Source of the DNA: an uncultured Clostridia bacterium
Lineage (GTDB): Bacteria > Bacillota > Clostridia > Christensenellales > Aristaeellaceae
Direction of reading: 5' to 3'
Length of the DNA: 64,000 nucleotides
Assembly (NCBI GenBank): GCA_937894675.1
Contig: CALCQO010000002.1
Span: 1 to 64,000, forward strand
Within the stretch, counting starts at the first letter, position 1, and every line of letters begins with the position of its first letter. A program made the position numbers and the translations under genes. Of the stretch, positions 1-9,625 are shown piece by piece. The notes under the pieces were generated by a model. That model made no database searches, had not been told where the DNA came from, and saw nothing but the letters and a program-made list of their open reading frames with translations.

Positions 1-3000
1 CGGGGGTGGGCTGCGGCGTGAGCGTGGGGGCGGGGGTTGCATCCGGGGCCTGGGTGGTTTCCGGCAGGGGGGTCGCTTCCGGCGGCACGGCGGTGACCCG
101 GGGGGTAGCCGCCGGCAGTTCGGACGCGTCCAGCGCCTGGTTCCATTTGATGGAGAGGATGCTGCCCCAGTCTGTGCGCTGGACAAAGTTGTTGACCTGG
201 GCGCTGTCCCGGAAGCTGGAATGGTTGACAAACAGGCTTGGCTGCACAGCCGCCGGAATGTCCACCGCTCGCACGGCCTGCAGCAGGGTATCGCTGTACT
301 GGCTCATGCTGCCTTTGAATGTATCGGGCCTTATGCCCGTCAGGTTGGTAAGAATCAGCTGGGCGCCGTAGATGCTCTTGATGGCTTCCCCGGCGGACAT
401 GTCCTGCATCCGGGTTTCCCCGTTCAAGCCGTAGTTGCCTACCCGGTGGCCCGCGTCGATGATGCTTTTGACGGTGTCCGGATGCGCGGCGGCATGGTTG
501 GCCGGCAGGAAGAACAGGGCTTTGATCTGCAGCTCCTCCAGCTGCTCCAGCAGGGCATGAACGGTGGCGTCCTGCGCCACGCCTTCGATGACCAGGCTGA
601 TTTGCTTGTCGAGGATGGGGGTGTTCTGCAGCAATTGCGCCTTGGGGGAAGAGGATGTCAGGCTGTTTATCAGGCCGTCGGTAATCTTCTCTTCCTCTAC
701 CGCCCGCATGAACCGGGCGTACTCGCTTTGCTGCGCCTTAGCAAGCTTCTGGGGGCTGACGAAGGTAAAGCCTTCCCAGGAGTAGGCAAGGGCCAGCCAC
801 TCGATGATGGGCAGGGCGTTTCCGCCTGCCTGGATATTAGGCTCCCCGGCGGTATCATCCGCCGCCGGAAGGATGTCGGGGATGGGCACCTGGCTGGCCG
901 CGGGCGGCGCGGGGCTCTTTTGCGCTTCGCTTCCCCCAGCCGATTGCTCCCTGGCGGGCACCTCGGAGATATCGATGGCCCGATCCAGCTTGATGGTAAT
1001 CAGCGCGCCTGGCTGGGTGCGTCTGGCAAAGCTTTCCGCTTGCTGCTGGCTGGTAAAGCTGGTGGCGTTGAGCACGGTTCCCGGCTCAAGGGCGTATGTA
1101 AGGCCAGCGGCCTTTATTACCTGCAGCAGGCCGGGGCTGTACGCACTGATATTGCCCTTGAACAGCTCAGGCGCCTGACCGGTGGCATCCGCCAGCATCT
1201 GCTGTGCCCGCAGGATGCTCTCTGCCTGCCAGAGGGTGCTGAGGTTCTGGGCTTTTGTTTCCCCGTTGAGCATATAGTTGCCCACCTGGTGCCCCGCGTC
1301 CCGCAGGAACCTGGCCAACTGCGGGCGCTGATGCAGCAGCGTGGCGGGCAGGAAGAAGGCGGCTTTGATCTGGTAGTTGTTCAGGATGGCCGCGGCGCTT
1401 TCCACGGCGTTCAGGTCTTCCATCGCCTCGATAATCAGGCTGATTTCCTTCTGCTGCACCGCGCCGGACGCGATGACCTCGGCCTGGGGGCTTTCCCCGT
1501 TCAGACTGGCCAATAAGCCGGCGGAGACCATTTCCTCTGTCGCCTGAAGTTCCTGATTATTGTCGCCATAGAGGAATATCTGGCCCTGGGTGATGCCCTC
1601 AGGCAGCACGGCCGTGTAACCGGCGGAAGCGTAGGCGTCCAGCAGCCAGCCGGTGATTTCAATCACCCGCTCCTCGGGTGTTCTGGTGTCGGCGGGCTGG
1701 GGTTGGTTGGTGGGCGCCGCCAGGGTGGAGGGCTTGGGGGTTTCTTCCGGCTTTTTCAATTCAGAAGCACTTAAGGTATCGTTGACCTTGATGGCTACGA
1801 TGGTGCCCGGCTGGGCGCGGCCCACAAAGGATGCCGCCTGCTGCTGATTGGTAAAGCTGGTATGGTTCAGATACTGCAAGGGCTGCACATAGGCTTGAAG
1901 GCCTGCTTTTTTCGCGATTCGCAGCAGGCTTTCGCCGGGCTGGGTGTCATTGCCCTTTAGCAATGTTGGCGCCTTGCCCAACGCCGCGGCGGCGATTTTC
2001 TGCGCGCGGTCCAGGCTGATGGCGATGTCCGTATCAGGCAGGGTGTCCGCCTGCTTTTCGCCCTGCAGCAGATAGTTGCCTACTTCATTGCCCTGGGCAA
2101 TCAGCTGCTGAAGGGGCTGGGCCAAGGCGGGCAGGTCGCGGCCGGGCAGGAAGAAGCTGGCTGTGACACCATGGCCGCTAAGCAGCGCGCCCAATTCCGT
2201 CAGGCCTTCCTGGCTGATGGTTCCTTCAAACACCAGGGAATAGCGTTTGGTGTTCATGATGTTGGTGCCCGACTGGATGACGATTGCCTTTTCGGCGCTA
2301 TCGTCCAGGCCATTGGCCAGTTCCATGCCGGTTTCGTCCCCCATGATGTCCCGCACCTTTGCCGCCAGGGGGGCCTGCTGGTTTTGTTCCAGCTGGGCGA
2401 GGGAAGTGAGGGCGAATTTCTGTTTCGTCAACGCCTGGGTGGTCCAGTCCACCACCTGCAGCAGTCTCTCCTCCACGGGAAGCTGCTCCGCCTGCTGGGC
2501 GGGCACAGGGGTGGGGTCGCTGACGTCGCTGACGGGCTGCTGGGACGCGGTAGGTGTCGGGGTGGGGTCGGGCGCCTTGGTTGCCTTGGGCGCTTCCACC
2601 TCCGACGCGTCCAGCACCTGGTTCATTTTGATGGAAACCACCGTGCCGCTGCGCAGGCGCTGGATGTAGCTGTCCGCCTGGGTGGGAGAAGTGAAGCTGG
2701 TATGGTTCAGGAAGCGGGTGGGCACCACCAATTGGGTAATCCCCGCCGCGGCGGCCGCTTGCAGCAAGCCGTCATCTGCCTGGCTGAGGTTGGCGCGCAG
2801 TACGCTGGGGGTAAAGCCCAGGCCTTCCATTATCATCTGGGCGCGCAGGATGCTGCGCACCTGGGTTTCTCTGGCCAGCTGCTCCGCGTGGCGCTCGCCT
2901 TCCAACAGGTAGTTGCCGATGACATGTCCGTCGGCTGCCAGGTCGCTCAGCTGCTGGGCTGCCTGCAAGGCGCCCATGGCCGGCACGAAGAAGGCGGCCT

Positions 3001-3883
3001 TGATGCCCCGGCTCTGTAAGATGCCGCGGATCGCCGACAGGGTCTGGGGAGAAGCGGTTCCCTCAAACACGAGGCTGATTTCCTTCTGCAGGGTTTCCTG
3101 GGAGGAAAGGACGCGGGCTTTGGGGCTTTGGTCGTTAATCTGCAGCGCCAGCGCCGCGGAGTGGGTTTCCTCCCCCACCTGCCGCATCAGGGTGCCGTAC
3201 GCGCCCTGCTGATGCTCCATCAGGGTCTGGGGACTGACCGCGCCGCGCTGATGCTCTTTAGCAGCGCTCAGCAGCCAGTCCACCACCTGCAGGAAGCGTT
3301 CCTCCGTATTGTAGGTCGGCATGGGTTCGCCCCCTGCCTTGGGGCCGGGGGTAGCGTCCGGGGCGGCTTGCTGGGTGGGTTTGGCAGCCCGCTCGGGCAT
3401 CTCGGACGCCTCCAGGGGCTGGTTCACCTTGAAGCTGATAATGCCGCCCAAAGGCAGCCTGCCAAGATAGTTCCTGGTCTGCTCGGGGGTGGTGAAGCTG
3501 GTATGGTTCAGGAAGGTATTGGGCGCCAGGATGTAGGGGATGCCCGCCTGGGCGATCACCCGGCGCAAAGAGTCATTATATTCTGTCACATTGGCGCGGG
3601 CGAAGACAGGGGCTGTCCCCGTCTGCCCGGTCAGGATTTCCTGGGCGCGCTGCAGGCTGCTTTGCTGCTCCTGCTCACTTAAGTTCTGCACGCGGCGTTC
3701 CCCGCGCAGCAGGTAGTTGCCCATCCAGTGGCCGGCGGCGGTGATGCGCTGCGCGATGTCCGGCTGTTCCGCCAGGGTCAGCGCGGGCACGAAGAAGCCG
3801 GCTTTCACGCCGTGGCTGTCCAGCACCTGCAGCAGCCGCTCCAGCAGCGCCGTGCCGATTTCCCCTTCAAACACCAGGCTGTA
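1..3883 (-). repeat. Five in-frame coding repeats of about 800-840 bp (NodB-like modules)
   Basis: The modules of the large secreted protein recur with starts at about 3883, 3079, 2242, 1444 and 601 on the minus strand. Landmark words repeated in each are SLVFEG-like, FF(V/L)PA, GN(Y)xLxGE and N(H/A)TSF. They are diverged at DNA level, so this is an old duplication series, not a fresh tandem amplification. Confidence 0.8.
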
Positions 3884-4048
3884 TTCCTGCTGGGTGATGG
3901 GGTAGCCCGTCACAATCTGGGCCATCTGGCTAGCTGGCGCTTCGGGCGCCGGGGATTCCTGGGCTATAGCCGGCGCGGCTGTTCCAAATACCAGCAGGGC
4001 GGCGCACAGAAGCGATAGTATGCGTTTTCTCACTTGATGTTTTTCCAT
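1..4048 (-). CDS. Secreted protein with five tandem degenerate NodB-like (polysaccharide deacetylase) modules, 3'-truncated by window edge
   Basis: I read this frame codon by codon: it starts at ATG 4048 (AAGGAG 6 nt upstream) and has no stop down to base 1, so at least 1349 residues with the C-terminus outside the window. Residues 1-29 are a Sec signal peptide (KRI, hydrophobic core, AIA-Q). Then come five modules beginning near residues 56, 324, 603, 869 and 1150 (period 266-281). Each has the NodB order: strand [Y/I]SLV[F/I]EG, helix, [I/V]KAxFF[V/L]P, then [A/D]GHxxGNYxLxGE, RAQxI, and a GI/GL..xNxTSF strand. The canonical metal/catalytic residues are absent: TFDDG is replaced by VFEG and NHTxxH by NYxLxGE. 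Modules are joined by Pro/Thr/Ala-rich linkers. The fold assignment is by motif pattern; function is probably structural or glycan-binding rather than enzymatic. It lies 10 bp downstream of the nucleotide-sugar dehydrogenase gene, which suggests an envelope or exopolysaccharide context. Confidence 0.85.
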   Translation of the reverse strand, partial: MEKHQVRKRILSLLCAALLVFGTAAPAIAQESPAPEAPASQMAQIVTGYPITQQEYSLVFEGEIGTALLERLLQVLDSHGVKAGFFVPALTLAEQPDIAQRITAAGHWMGNYLLRGERRVQNLSEQEQQSSLQRAQEILTGQTGTAPVFARANVTEYNDSLRRVIAQAGIPYILAPNTFLNHTSFTTPEQTRNYLGRLPLGGIISFKVNQPLEASEMPERAAKPTQQAAPDATPGPKAGGEPMPTYNTEERFLQVVDWLLSAAKEHQRGAVSPQTLMEHQQGAYGTLMRQVGEETHSAALALQINDQSPKARVLSSQETLQKEISLVFEGTASPQTLSAIRGILQSRGIKAAFFVPAMGALQAAQQLSDLAADGHVIGNYLLEGERHAEQLARETQVRSILRAQMIMEGLGFTPSVLRANLSQADDGLLQAAAAAGITQLVVPTRFLNHTSFTSPTQADSYIQRLRSGTVVSIKMNQVLDASEVEAPKATKAPDPTPTPTASQQPVSDVSDPTPVPAQQAEQLPVEERLLQVVDWTTQALTKQKFALTSLAQLEQNQQAPLAAKVRDIMGDETGMELANGLDDSAEKAIVIQSGTNIMNTKRYSLVFEGTISQEGLTELGALLSGHGVTASFFLPGRDLPALAQPLQQLIAQGNEVGNYLLQGEKQADTLPDTDIAISLDRAQKIAAAALGKAPTLLKGNDTQPGESLLRIAKKAGLQAYVQPLQYLNHTSFTNQQQAASFVGRAQPGTIVAIKVNDTLSASELKKPEETPKPSTLAAPTNQPQPADTRTPEERVIEITGWLLDAYASAGYTAVLPEGITQGQIFLYGDNNQELQATEEMVSAGLLASLNGESPQAEVIASGAVQQKEISLIIEAMEDLNAVESAAAILNNYQIKAAFFLPATLLHQRPQLARFLRDAGHQVGNYMLNGETKAQNLSTLWQAESILRAQQMLADATGQAPELFKGNISAYSPGLLQVIKAAGLTYALEPGTVLNATSFTSQQQAESFARRTQPGALITIKLDRAIDISEVPAREQSAGGSEAQKSPAPPAASQVPIPDILPAADDTAGEPNIQAGGNALPIIEWLALAYSWEGFTFVSPQKLAKAQQSEYARFMRAVEEEKITDGLINSLTSSSPKAQLLQNTPILDKQISLVIEGVAQDATVHALLEQLEELQIKALFFLPANHAAAHPDTVKSIIDAGHRVGNYGLNGETRMQDMSAGEAIKSIYGAQLILTNLTGIRPDTFKGSMSQYSDTLLQAVRAVDIPAAVQPSLFVNHSSFRDSAQVNNFVQRTDWGSILSIKWNQALDASELPAATPRVTAVPPEATPLPETTQAPDATPAPTLTPQPTP

Positions 4049-4058
4049 GGTGTACTCC

Positions 4059-5369
4059 TTATAACTTCCAGTAAGCGCAGTCGAGCGCCTGCCTGACGGT
4101 CGATGGGATGATGCCCTTGATGTCCATGAGCACCCGCTGCTTGTTGCTTCCATAGAAGGCCGCCCACTGGGCCGCGCTGAAGGTTCTGAACTCGTCATGG
4201 GCTACAGCCACCAGCAGGCAGTCGGCGTCCTCAATCTCTTCCAGGCGGTTCAGCCGCCTGCCGTATTCATGCTCCACATCCGGCGCGTGGGCGTGGTCGT
4301 CATACACCAGCACCTGCACGCCGAAATTTTCCAGTTCCCGGGCGATGTCCTCTACCTTGGTGTTGCGGGTATCGTCCGAGTTTTCCTTGAAGGTATAGCC
4401 CAGGATAGCCACCTTTGTCTGGTGCAGGGGCTTGTCCAGTTTGGACAGCAGTTTGATGCCCTCCCTGGCGATGTAGGGCCCCACGGCGTCGTTGAGCCGG
4501 CGGCTTTCCCCGATGATGCGGGCAGTGTAGCCCATCTCCTCCGCTTTGTGCAGGAGATAATGGGGATCCACGCCGATGCAGTGCCCGCCTACCAGACCGG
4601 GTGTGAAACCCAGGGCATTCCATTTGGAGTTCATGGCATCGATGACTTCCAGGGTATCAATGCCCATGGCGTGGAACATCATGGCCAATTCGTTGACGAA
4701 GGCGATGTTGGTATCCCGCTGGCTGTTCTCGGCCACCTTGGCGGCCTCCGCCACCTTGATGGCGGAAACGCTGTGGATGCCGCCCTTGGCCACCAGGCCG
4801 TAGATGCCGCGCAATTCAGCCAGGGTTTCCTCATCCATGCCCGAGACAATCTTGACGATGGTTTCCAGCTTGTTGAACTTGTCGCCCGGGTTGATGCGCT
4901 CTGGGGAGTAGCCCACCTTGAAATCAACCCCAGCTTTCAGCCCGGAAGCCTTTTCCAGGATGGGGACGCAAACTTCCTCCGTAGCGCCTGGGTAAACGGT
5001 GGACTCGTAGGCGACTATGGCGCCCTTTTGCAGGTTGCGCCCCACCAGCTCGCTGGCGCTTTGTAAAATGCGCATGTCGGGGGTGTTGTCCTTGTGCACG
5101 GGGGTGGGCACGGCCACGATGATAACCTGCGCCTCCCTTAAATCCTCTTCCCGGTTGGTGCATAAAATGTTGTCGTTGCGGCGCGCCTTGCCAAAGTCCG
5201 GCCGGCTGTCCGGCCCAAACTTGCAAAGCGCTACCTTTTCATCGCTGATATCAAACCCGATGACCTGTACATGTTCGGCAAAACCAAAAAGCAGGGGCAT
5301 CCCCACATATCCAAGGCCCACCACCGCCAGTTTGGTTTGGCCATCAAGCAATTTTTCAAATACTGACAT
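4059..5369 (-). CDS. Nucleotide-sugar 6-dehydrogenase (UDP-GlcNAc/ManNAc dehydrogenase family, TviB/WbpA-like)
   Basis: 436 residues. Oxidises the C6 hydroxyl of a UDP-sugar to a carboxylate with two NAD+, supplying a uronic-acid-type precursor for surface polysaccharide. Seen: N-terminal Rossmann motif GLGYVG (18-23), central AEAAKVAEN helix with K211 and N215, catalytic Cys in GGHCIGVDP (C264), and the C-terminal NAD-domain motif GYTFKENSDDTRNT. The GGHCIGVDPHYL and FKEN wording is closer to TviB/WbpA than to UDP-glucose dehydrogenases; the exact substrate is inferred. I chose ATG 5369 because GGGAGG lies about 5 nt upstream; a frame extension to 5648 has no ribosome site. It is followed at 10 bp by the secreted NodB-repeat gene, so the two are probably cotranscribed. 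Confidence 0.9.
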   Translation of the reverse strand: MSVFEKLLDGQTKLAVVGLGYVGMPLLFGFAEHVQVIGFDISDEKVALCKFGPDSRPDFGKARRNDNILCTNREEDLREAQVIIVAVPTPVHKDNTPDMRILQSASELVGRNLQKGAIVAYESTVYPGATEEVCVPILEKASGLKAGVDFKVGYSPERINPGDKFNKLETIVKIVSGMDEETLAELRGIYGLVAKGGIHSVSAIKVAEAAKVAENSQRDTNIAFVNELAMMFHAMGIDTLEVIDAMNSKWNALGFTPGLVGGHCIGVDPHYLLHKAEEMGYTARIIGESRRLNDAVGPYIAREGIKLLSKLDKPLHQTKVAILGYTFKENSDDTRNTKVEDIARELENFGVQVLVYDDHAHAPDVEHEYGRRLNRLEEIEDADCLLVAVAHDEFRTFSAAQWAAFYGSNKQRVLMDIKGIIPSTVRQALDCAYWKL

Positions 5370-5530
5370 AATTCCTCCCATCGCGCTGATGCGCTGTGCA
5401 CCTACTTGGTGTGCAGCTTTTCGCTGCTGATAGCCCCATAATACCGCGCAAAACATGGCATAATCACAAAATTGCCCCCTTGGGACAGATGCCAATTGCG
5501 TCCCTTCTAATGAACCATGAAATGGAAAAA

Positions 5531-5558
5531 ACCGCCGCGTGTTTTTGCACGCGGCGGT
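5531..5558 (-). terminator. Rho-independent terminator of the XRE-like gene
   Basis: Perfect 11-bp stem ACCGCCGCGTG/CACGCGGCGGT with a 6-nt loop. Read on the minus strand it is followed by TTTTTT. It lies 22 bp after the stop of the XRE-like gene and separates it from the dehydrogenase gene. Confidence 0.9.
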
Positions 5559-5580
5559 CAAATTGGGGCGGAAGGAATTG

Positions 5581-6975
5581 TCAGCTGCGGAGATCCTTGT
5601 CCCTTCGCATGTTCGGCAGATGGCGCAGGAAGTGCCCCCACAGCTCATCAGAAAGGAGCGCGGCTTCGCTTTGCAAAATGCTTTTCAGCTCATTCACCAG
5701 ATACCCGCACATGGAGCGGGGAAGCAGCAGGAACTTCTGCTCCGCTTCGCTGGACAGGGGCATCATAATCAGCAAATAGTCCTTGAGAAGCAGGAAGGTC
5801 GCCCGGGCGAAGGTGCGTCTGGTGGCGTACACCGTCGCGTGCTTCTCCTGAGCCAGCAGGGTATTGTAACTCTGCATATAGGTGACGCTTTTAAGCGCGT
5901 CCAGCTCCAGCAAGCCCAGCATGGGGATGATGGCACGCCCGGTGTTGCTGAAATACCCCACCGCGTCGTAGGAGACCACCATGGGGATGGGCAGGTTGCG
6001 GAGAATGGTCAGCGCGTCCAGCACCAGCTGCTTGTTCTGGGCGTCGCCGGGCACCATGTCCATTTCCCTTTCCGACAGGAAGAAGCTGACGCTGTCAAAG
6101 GCAAAGATGGCCTCGCAGCCCGCCAGCATCTCCATCGCCTTTTCCTGGTTTTGCAGCATCGCCTGCAGCGCTTCCCGGGAGCTGAAGGAAATGGGCTTGG
6201 TGTGCCTGGTCAGGTTGTAGAGTTCGTATTCCATCAGGTACCTGGCGCTGCGGAAAAACGCCCCGGCGGGCAAGCCGGGCACGCTGGCCAGCATCTGCAG
6301 GGTAAAACTCTCGGGCACAAAAACCGCGGGCTGCACATAGACCTGAGGCCCTTCAAAGAAGCGCAGCTCGTACCTAGCTTTGTCGCTGATCCAATGCTCC
6401 AGCAGCAGCTGCAGTTTGTTCAGATTCAGCTCGTCCAGGGCGGTGATGGGCGACACCAGGATGTTGATGTTGACGCTGCCCCCCCACCAGCTGGTGGGCA
6501 GGGGCAGGCTGCGGCGCTCCAGCAGGGAGGTGTACACATCCAGGGTGTAGTAGCTGTCCAGGCTTTGCTTGCCCTGGGCGGCTTCGGACATATTCAGGGT
6601 GAGGGTGCGCACGATATCCGGCCATCCGGTCAGCAGGGTATCGCTCCCCGCGCGCTGGGCGAGGGAGCCCGCGGCCGCCTGGCTGCTGATGCGGTAGGCG
6701 TTGAGCAGGGCCATGCGGAGCAGATCCTCCAATTCCTGCCGGTCGCGGAAGGGCACCAGCATGGGAAAAAGGGTGTCAAAGCCCTCCCCAAAGCCGTTGA
6801 TCCAGAATGCCTCGGCGAAAAAGACCGCGCAGCGGTCCGCCATTTCCTGGATCGACGCGGGAGAGGGCAGGCGCTGCCCGGACAGGTACTTGCTCACCTC
6901 GCTGGGTGAGTAGAGCAGCGCGGAGGAAAGCGCCTGTTTCTGGGTACGGCTGGCTTTAATCAGTTCCTCCAGCAT
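5581..6975 (-). CDS. XRE-like helix-turn-helix protein with a large uncharacterised C-terminal domain
   Basis: 464 residues. The first 45 residues (KQALSSALLYSPSEVSKYLSGQRLPS) read as a lambda-repressor-like helix-turn-helix: helix, turn, then recognition helix SPSEVSKYLSG. The remaining 400 residues are alpha/beta, without membrane segments, and I do not recognise a named domain; they may form a ligand-binding or protein-protein sensor. The start is uncertain: a purine-rich GGGAGGGAG lies about 20 nt upstream of ATG 6975, further than usual. It is followed by a strong terminator. It lies 102 bp downstream of a GGDEF gene, so a role in controlling the c-di-GMP or polysaccharide genes is possible but not shown. 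Confidence 0.7.
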   Translation of the reverse strand: MLEELIKASRTQKQALSSALLYSPSEVSKYLSGQRLPSPASIQEMADRCAVFFAEAFWINGFGEGFDTLFPMLVPFRDRQELEDLLRMALLNAYRISSQAAAGSLAQRAGSDTLLTGWPDIVRTLTLNMSEAAQGKQSLDSYYTLDVYTSLLERRSLPLPTSWWGGSVNINILVSPITALDELNLNKLQLLLEHWISDKARYELRFFEGPQVYVQPAVFVPESFTLQMLASVPGLPAGAFFRSARYLMEYELYNLTRHTKPISFSSREALQAMLQNQEKAMEMLAGCEAIFAFDSVSFFLSEREMDMVPGDAQNKQLVLDALTILRNLPIPMVVSYDAVGYFSNTGRAIIPMLGLLELDALKSVTYMQSYNTLLAQEKHATVYATRRTFARATFLLLKDYLLIMMPLSSEAEQKFLLLPRSMCGYLVNELKSILQSEAALLSDELWGHFLRHLPNMRRDKDLRS

Positions 6976-7077
6976 GTCTGAAAACTGAACCTGACTCCCT
7001 CCCTTCCTTCGGCCCGATACGGGCAGATTGCATAGTATGTTTTACCCAACTTTCCCGGCTTTGCACCGGCAAAGCGG

Positions 7078-9432
7078 CTACCGGGACAACTTTCTGCGTC
7101 TTTTATCGGCGTACATGGCTTCGTCCGCCCTGGCAATCAGCTGGTCGATGGCGCTGCCCTTGTCCGCCAGGGCAAGGCCCGCCGCCACGCTTAAGGGGAA
7201 AACGCCGCTCTCGTGCGCATAGTCAAAGGAAAGCGCCTCCTGCAGCATGTGGGCGGTGCCCTCTATCTCCTCCCTGGACATGCGGGTGATGAACACCACA
7301 AACTCGTCCCCGCCGAAGCGGCCGATCAGGTCTTCCTTGGTGGCGTTAACCTGCAGGCGCCTGGCCACATCGTTGATGCGCTTAAAGCCGTTGATATCCA
7401 GAAACAGCAGTCCCTGGACCTCACCCGCGCCCCCCGGATTGTGCAATCTTGCTTCCATCAGCTCCAGAAAGCGCTCGCGTTTGAGCAGGCGGGTCAGCCG
7501 GTCGTAGTAGGCGGTATACTCCAGCTCCGCTTCGGAATAAGTGCGCACAATGTAGCTGGTCAGCAGGCTGGACAGGATCTGCGCGAACCCCTGGTTGCGG
7601 TGGCGCGACTGCTCCGCCCGCTCCTGCTTGTGGACGGCCAGCAGCAGGCTGCGCTCCCGGTCGGGCGTGTTCAGGGGGTAGATGTGCAGCATGGTCAGCT
7701 GTTTTTCCGTCAGCGCCAGGCGCAGGGGCGCCGCCTGCTTGTCCAGATTTTTCACCTGGACGCAGTAGCCCCCCTGGGCGTCCCGCACAAAGAGGCGCTC
7801 TAGCTGCTGGTCAAGGGGCAGGCTGCCCAGCCAGCTGGGGTTGATATGGATGTCCGGCAGCGGCTGAGGGCCTCCTTGTTCCGGCCCCCTCGCCCGCGCC
7901 GGCGCTTCCACCAAGAACAATTCGTCAGGCGCGAGGTAGGTCTGCGCGTTGGTGAGCGCCTGGCGGCAGCGGTGCTCGTACTCGTCCAAACCGCCCTCGG
8001 AAAACAGGGTGGCCACACGGGAAACGCTTTGCTGCTGCAGGGCGTACTGGCTGTTTTCCATCAGGCGCAGGCGGTAGATGCGGTTGATAAAGTAAGCCAT
8101 CACCAGCGCCGCAAGGATGAACAGCATGCGCCAGATATGATCCTCCATGTTCACAATCACCTGCAGGTTCGGGTAGCGCGCCGCCGTCGCCGCCATGAAC
8201 AGCATGTGCACCGCGCCTCCCACCATCACCAGGGTAATGTTGTTGAACATGATGGAAGGAATCACCAGCATCAAAATGGTGGCCCACACCGTGACCGCGC
8301 CGTTGCTGGCGTAGCGCAGGAACAGCATCATATCCAGGGCAAGGAAGGCGACGAACAGCACATTCTCCTGGATATGCACGGGCAGCTTCATCCTGTCCAG
8401 CACAAAAATCACCTGGGAAACCGCCATCAGCAGCAACGCGATGACCAGGTTGCCCAGCGTGTTCGCGGCGGGCAGGAACATGTCCACCCCCATCATGGAG
8501 GAGTAAAAGGCCACAAAGCTCAGCACATAGAGGCACAGCGCGGCGATGAAGTAGGTCTTTCTGCGGGCTTCGCGGGTGAGGATGTGGTCGTTGGGCGTCT
8601 GCTCCTCCCCGGTGTCCGGGCGCATCAAGGCGTAGCGGCGCATGATGTAATTGATGGTGAACGCCGGAATCAGCGCGCAGATCACCAGAATCTGGGCCAG
8701 CATGCGCCCCTGCACATAGGTTTGCAGCACCCCATCCAGCAGAAAGCTAAGCAGCACCGCCGCCGCCAGGGATAGAAGAAACAGCAGGGCGTGGCGTTTC
8801 TCGTTGGAATCCGCCGCCTGTTTGGCCCAGCGGATCAGCAAGAGGACGCTGAGGGTAAAAAAGAACAGGTAGTACGCCATGTAGTACCAGTTGGCGGGGG
8901 TATCAATCCACTGGTTCACCCAGAAGCCATACAGGTAGACCATCTGGTACTGGGCGGAAGAAAACCCGGGTAGAATCAGGAACAGGATGATGTTCAGGGC
9001 AGCGCCGGCATATACAAAAAAATAAAACCAGGGGCGCCTGGTTTGGGCTTGATTGCCTGTTACCAGCACCACAAAGTGATAGAGCAGGCTATAGAAAGTA
9101 CCCCAGCCGAGGGTGGACAGCTTGCGCCACAACAGCGCGCTCTGGGCATCCGGCCGGCTCAGGGACACCGCATAGCAAAGCGCCCAGATACTTAAGCTGG
9201 ACAATAGCAGGCTTGCCAGCTGCCGGCGCCCGTCGGTGCCGGGTTCGCGCATCATAAACTGCGCTGCCAGCGCGTAGCCCAGGGAAAGAATGCTTAAAAG
9301 CCAGATAAATGCAGTGTTGATACAAATACCACTGCGTTCCCATCGCCCGGCGGCCATTGCGTCGCTGCCCGCGGCAGGCCTGGGTAAACGCGCCTTTCTT
9401 TTCTTTTTTACTATACTACATGGCTTTTCCAT
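7078..9432 (-). CDS. Membrane GGDEF protein (diguanylate cyclase-like, with deletion in the GGDEF fold)
   Basis: 784 residues from ATG 9432; a TTG at 9447 would add five residues, and neither start has a clear ribosome site. The N-terminal half has 7 or more hydrophobic segments of the type found in HisKA_7TM sensors, a second group of membrane helices, then a soluble linker and a C-terminal GGDEF domain. GGDEF is intact (707-711, RFGGDEFVVF), but the sequence reads FLDINGFKRINDV directly into ARRLQ (689/690). The GHxxGDxxL segment that normally follows IND, about 13 residues including a substrate-binding Asp, is missing, and LTGLPNR is LTRLLKR. Cyclase activity is therefore doubtful. It is divergent from the EAL gene at 9626, which shares the same sensor module. 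Confidence 0.85.
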   Translation of the reverse strand: MEKPCSIVKKKRKARLPRPAAGSDAMAAGRWERSGICINTAFIWLLSILSLGYALAAQFMMREPGTDGRRQLASLLLSSLSIWALCYAVSLSRPDAQSALLWRKLSTLGWGTFYSLLYHFVVLVTGNQAQTRRPWFYFFVYAGAALNIILFLILPGFSSAQYQMVYLYGFWVNQWIDTPANWYYMAYYLFFFTLSVLLLIRWAKQAADSNEKRHALLFLLSLAAAVLLSFLLDGVLQTYVQGRMLAQILVICALIPAFTINYIMRRYALMRPDTGEEQTPNDHILTREARRKTYFIAALCLYVLSFVAFYSSMMGVDMFLPAANTLGNLVIALLLMAVSQVIFVLDRMKLPVHIQENVLFVAFLALDMMLFLRYASNGAVTVWATILMLVIPSIMFNNITLVMVGGAVHMLFMAATAARYPNLQVIVNMEDHIWRMLFILAALVMAYFINRIYRLRLMENSQYALQQQSVSRVATLFSEGGLDEYEHRCRQALTNAQTYLAPDELFLVEAPARARGPEQGGPQPLPDIHINPSWLGSLPLDQQLERLFVRDAQGGYCVQVKNLDKQAAPLRLALTEKQLTMLHIYPLNTPDRERSLLLAVHKQERAEQSRHRNQGFAQILSSLLTSYIVRTYSEAELEYTAYYDRLTRLLKRERFLELMEARLHNPGGAGEVQGLLFLDINGFKRINDVARRLQVNATKEDLIGRFGGDEFVVFITRMSREEIEGTAHMLQEALSFDYAHESGVFPLSVAAGLALADKGSAIDQLIARADEAMYADKRRRKLSR

Positions 9433-9547
9433 CGTCAATGAAGGCAAACCATGACAAAGTGTAGGATTTTAGCGAAAGGCCGCGGCCAGTAGAAGAGGAC
9501 GCCATCATCCGCTTGCTTCGCATCTTAGAGTATACCCGCACTGTTCG

Positions 9548-9577
9548 TTGCATTTTGGTTATTGATTATAGTATATT
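9548..9577 (+). promoter_or_regulatory. Candidate sigma-A promoter for the EAL gene
   Basis: TTGCAT at 9548-9553, 18-bp spacer, TATATT at 9572-9577, about 50 bp before the ATG, in the 193-bp divergent gap between the GGDEF and EAL genes. The rest of this gap shows no other clear signal to me. Confidence 0.45.
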
Positions 9578-9625
9578 ATTTAAAAAGAATGGGTATATTG
9601 TTCCCAAAGAAAGGGGGGAGAAAGA

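Noticed and set aside
221..1516. Long plus-strand open frame at the left end
   Set aside because: It is the codon-aligned mirror of the large minus-strand NodB-repeat gene in high-GC DNA and has no ribosome site or recognisable domain.
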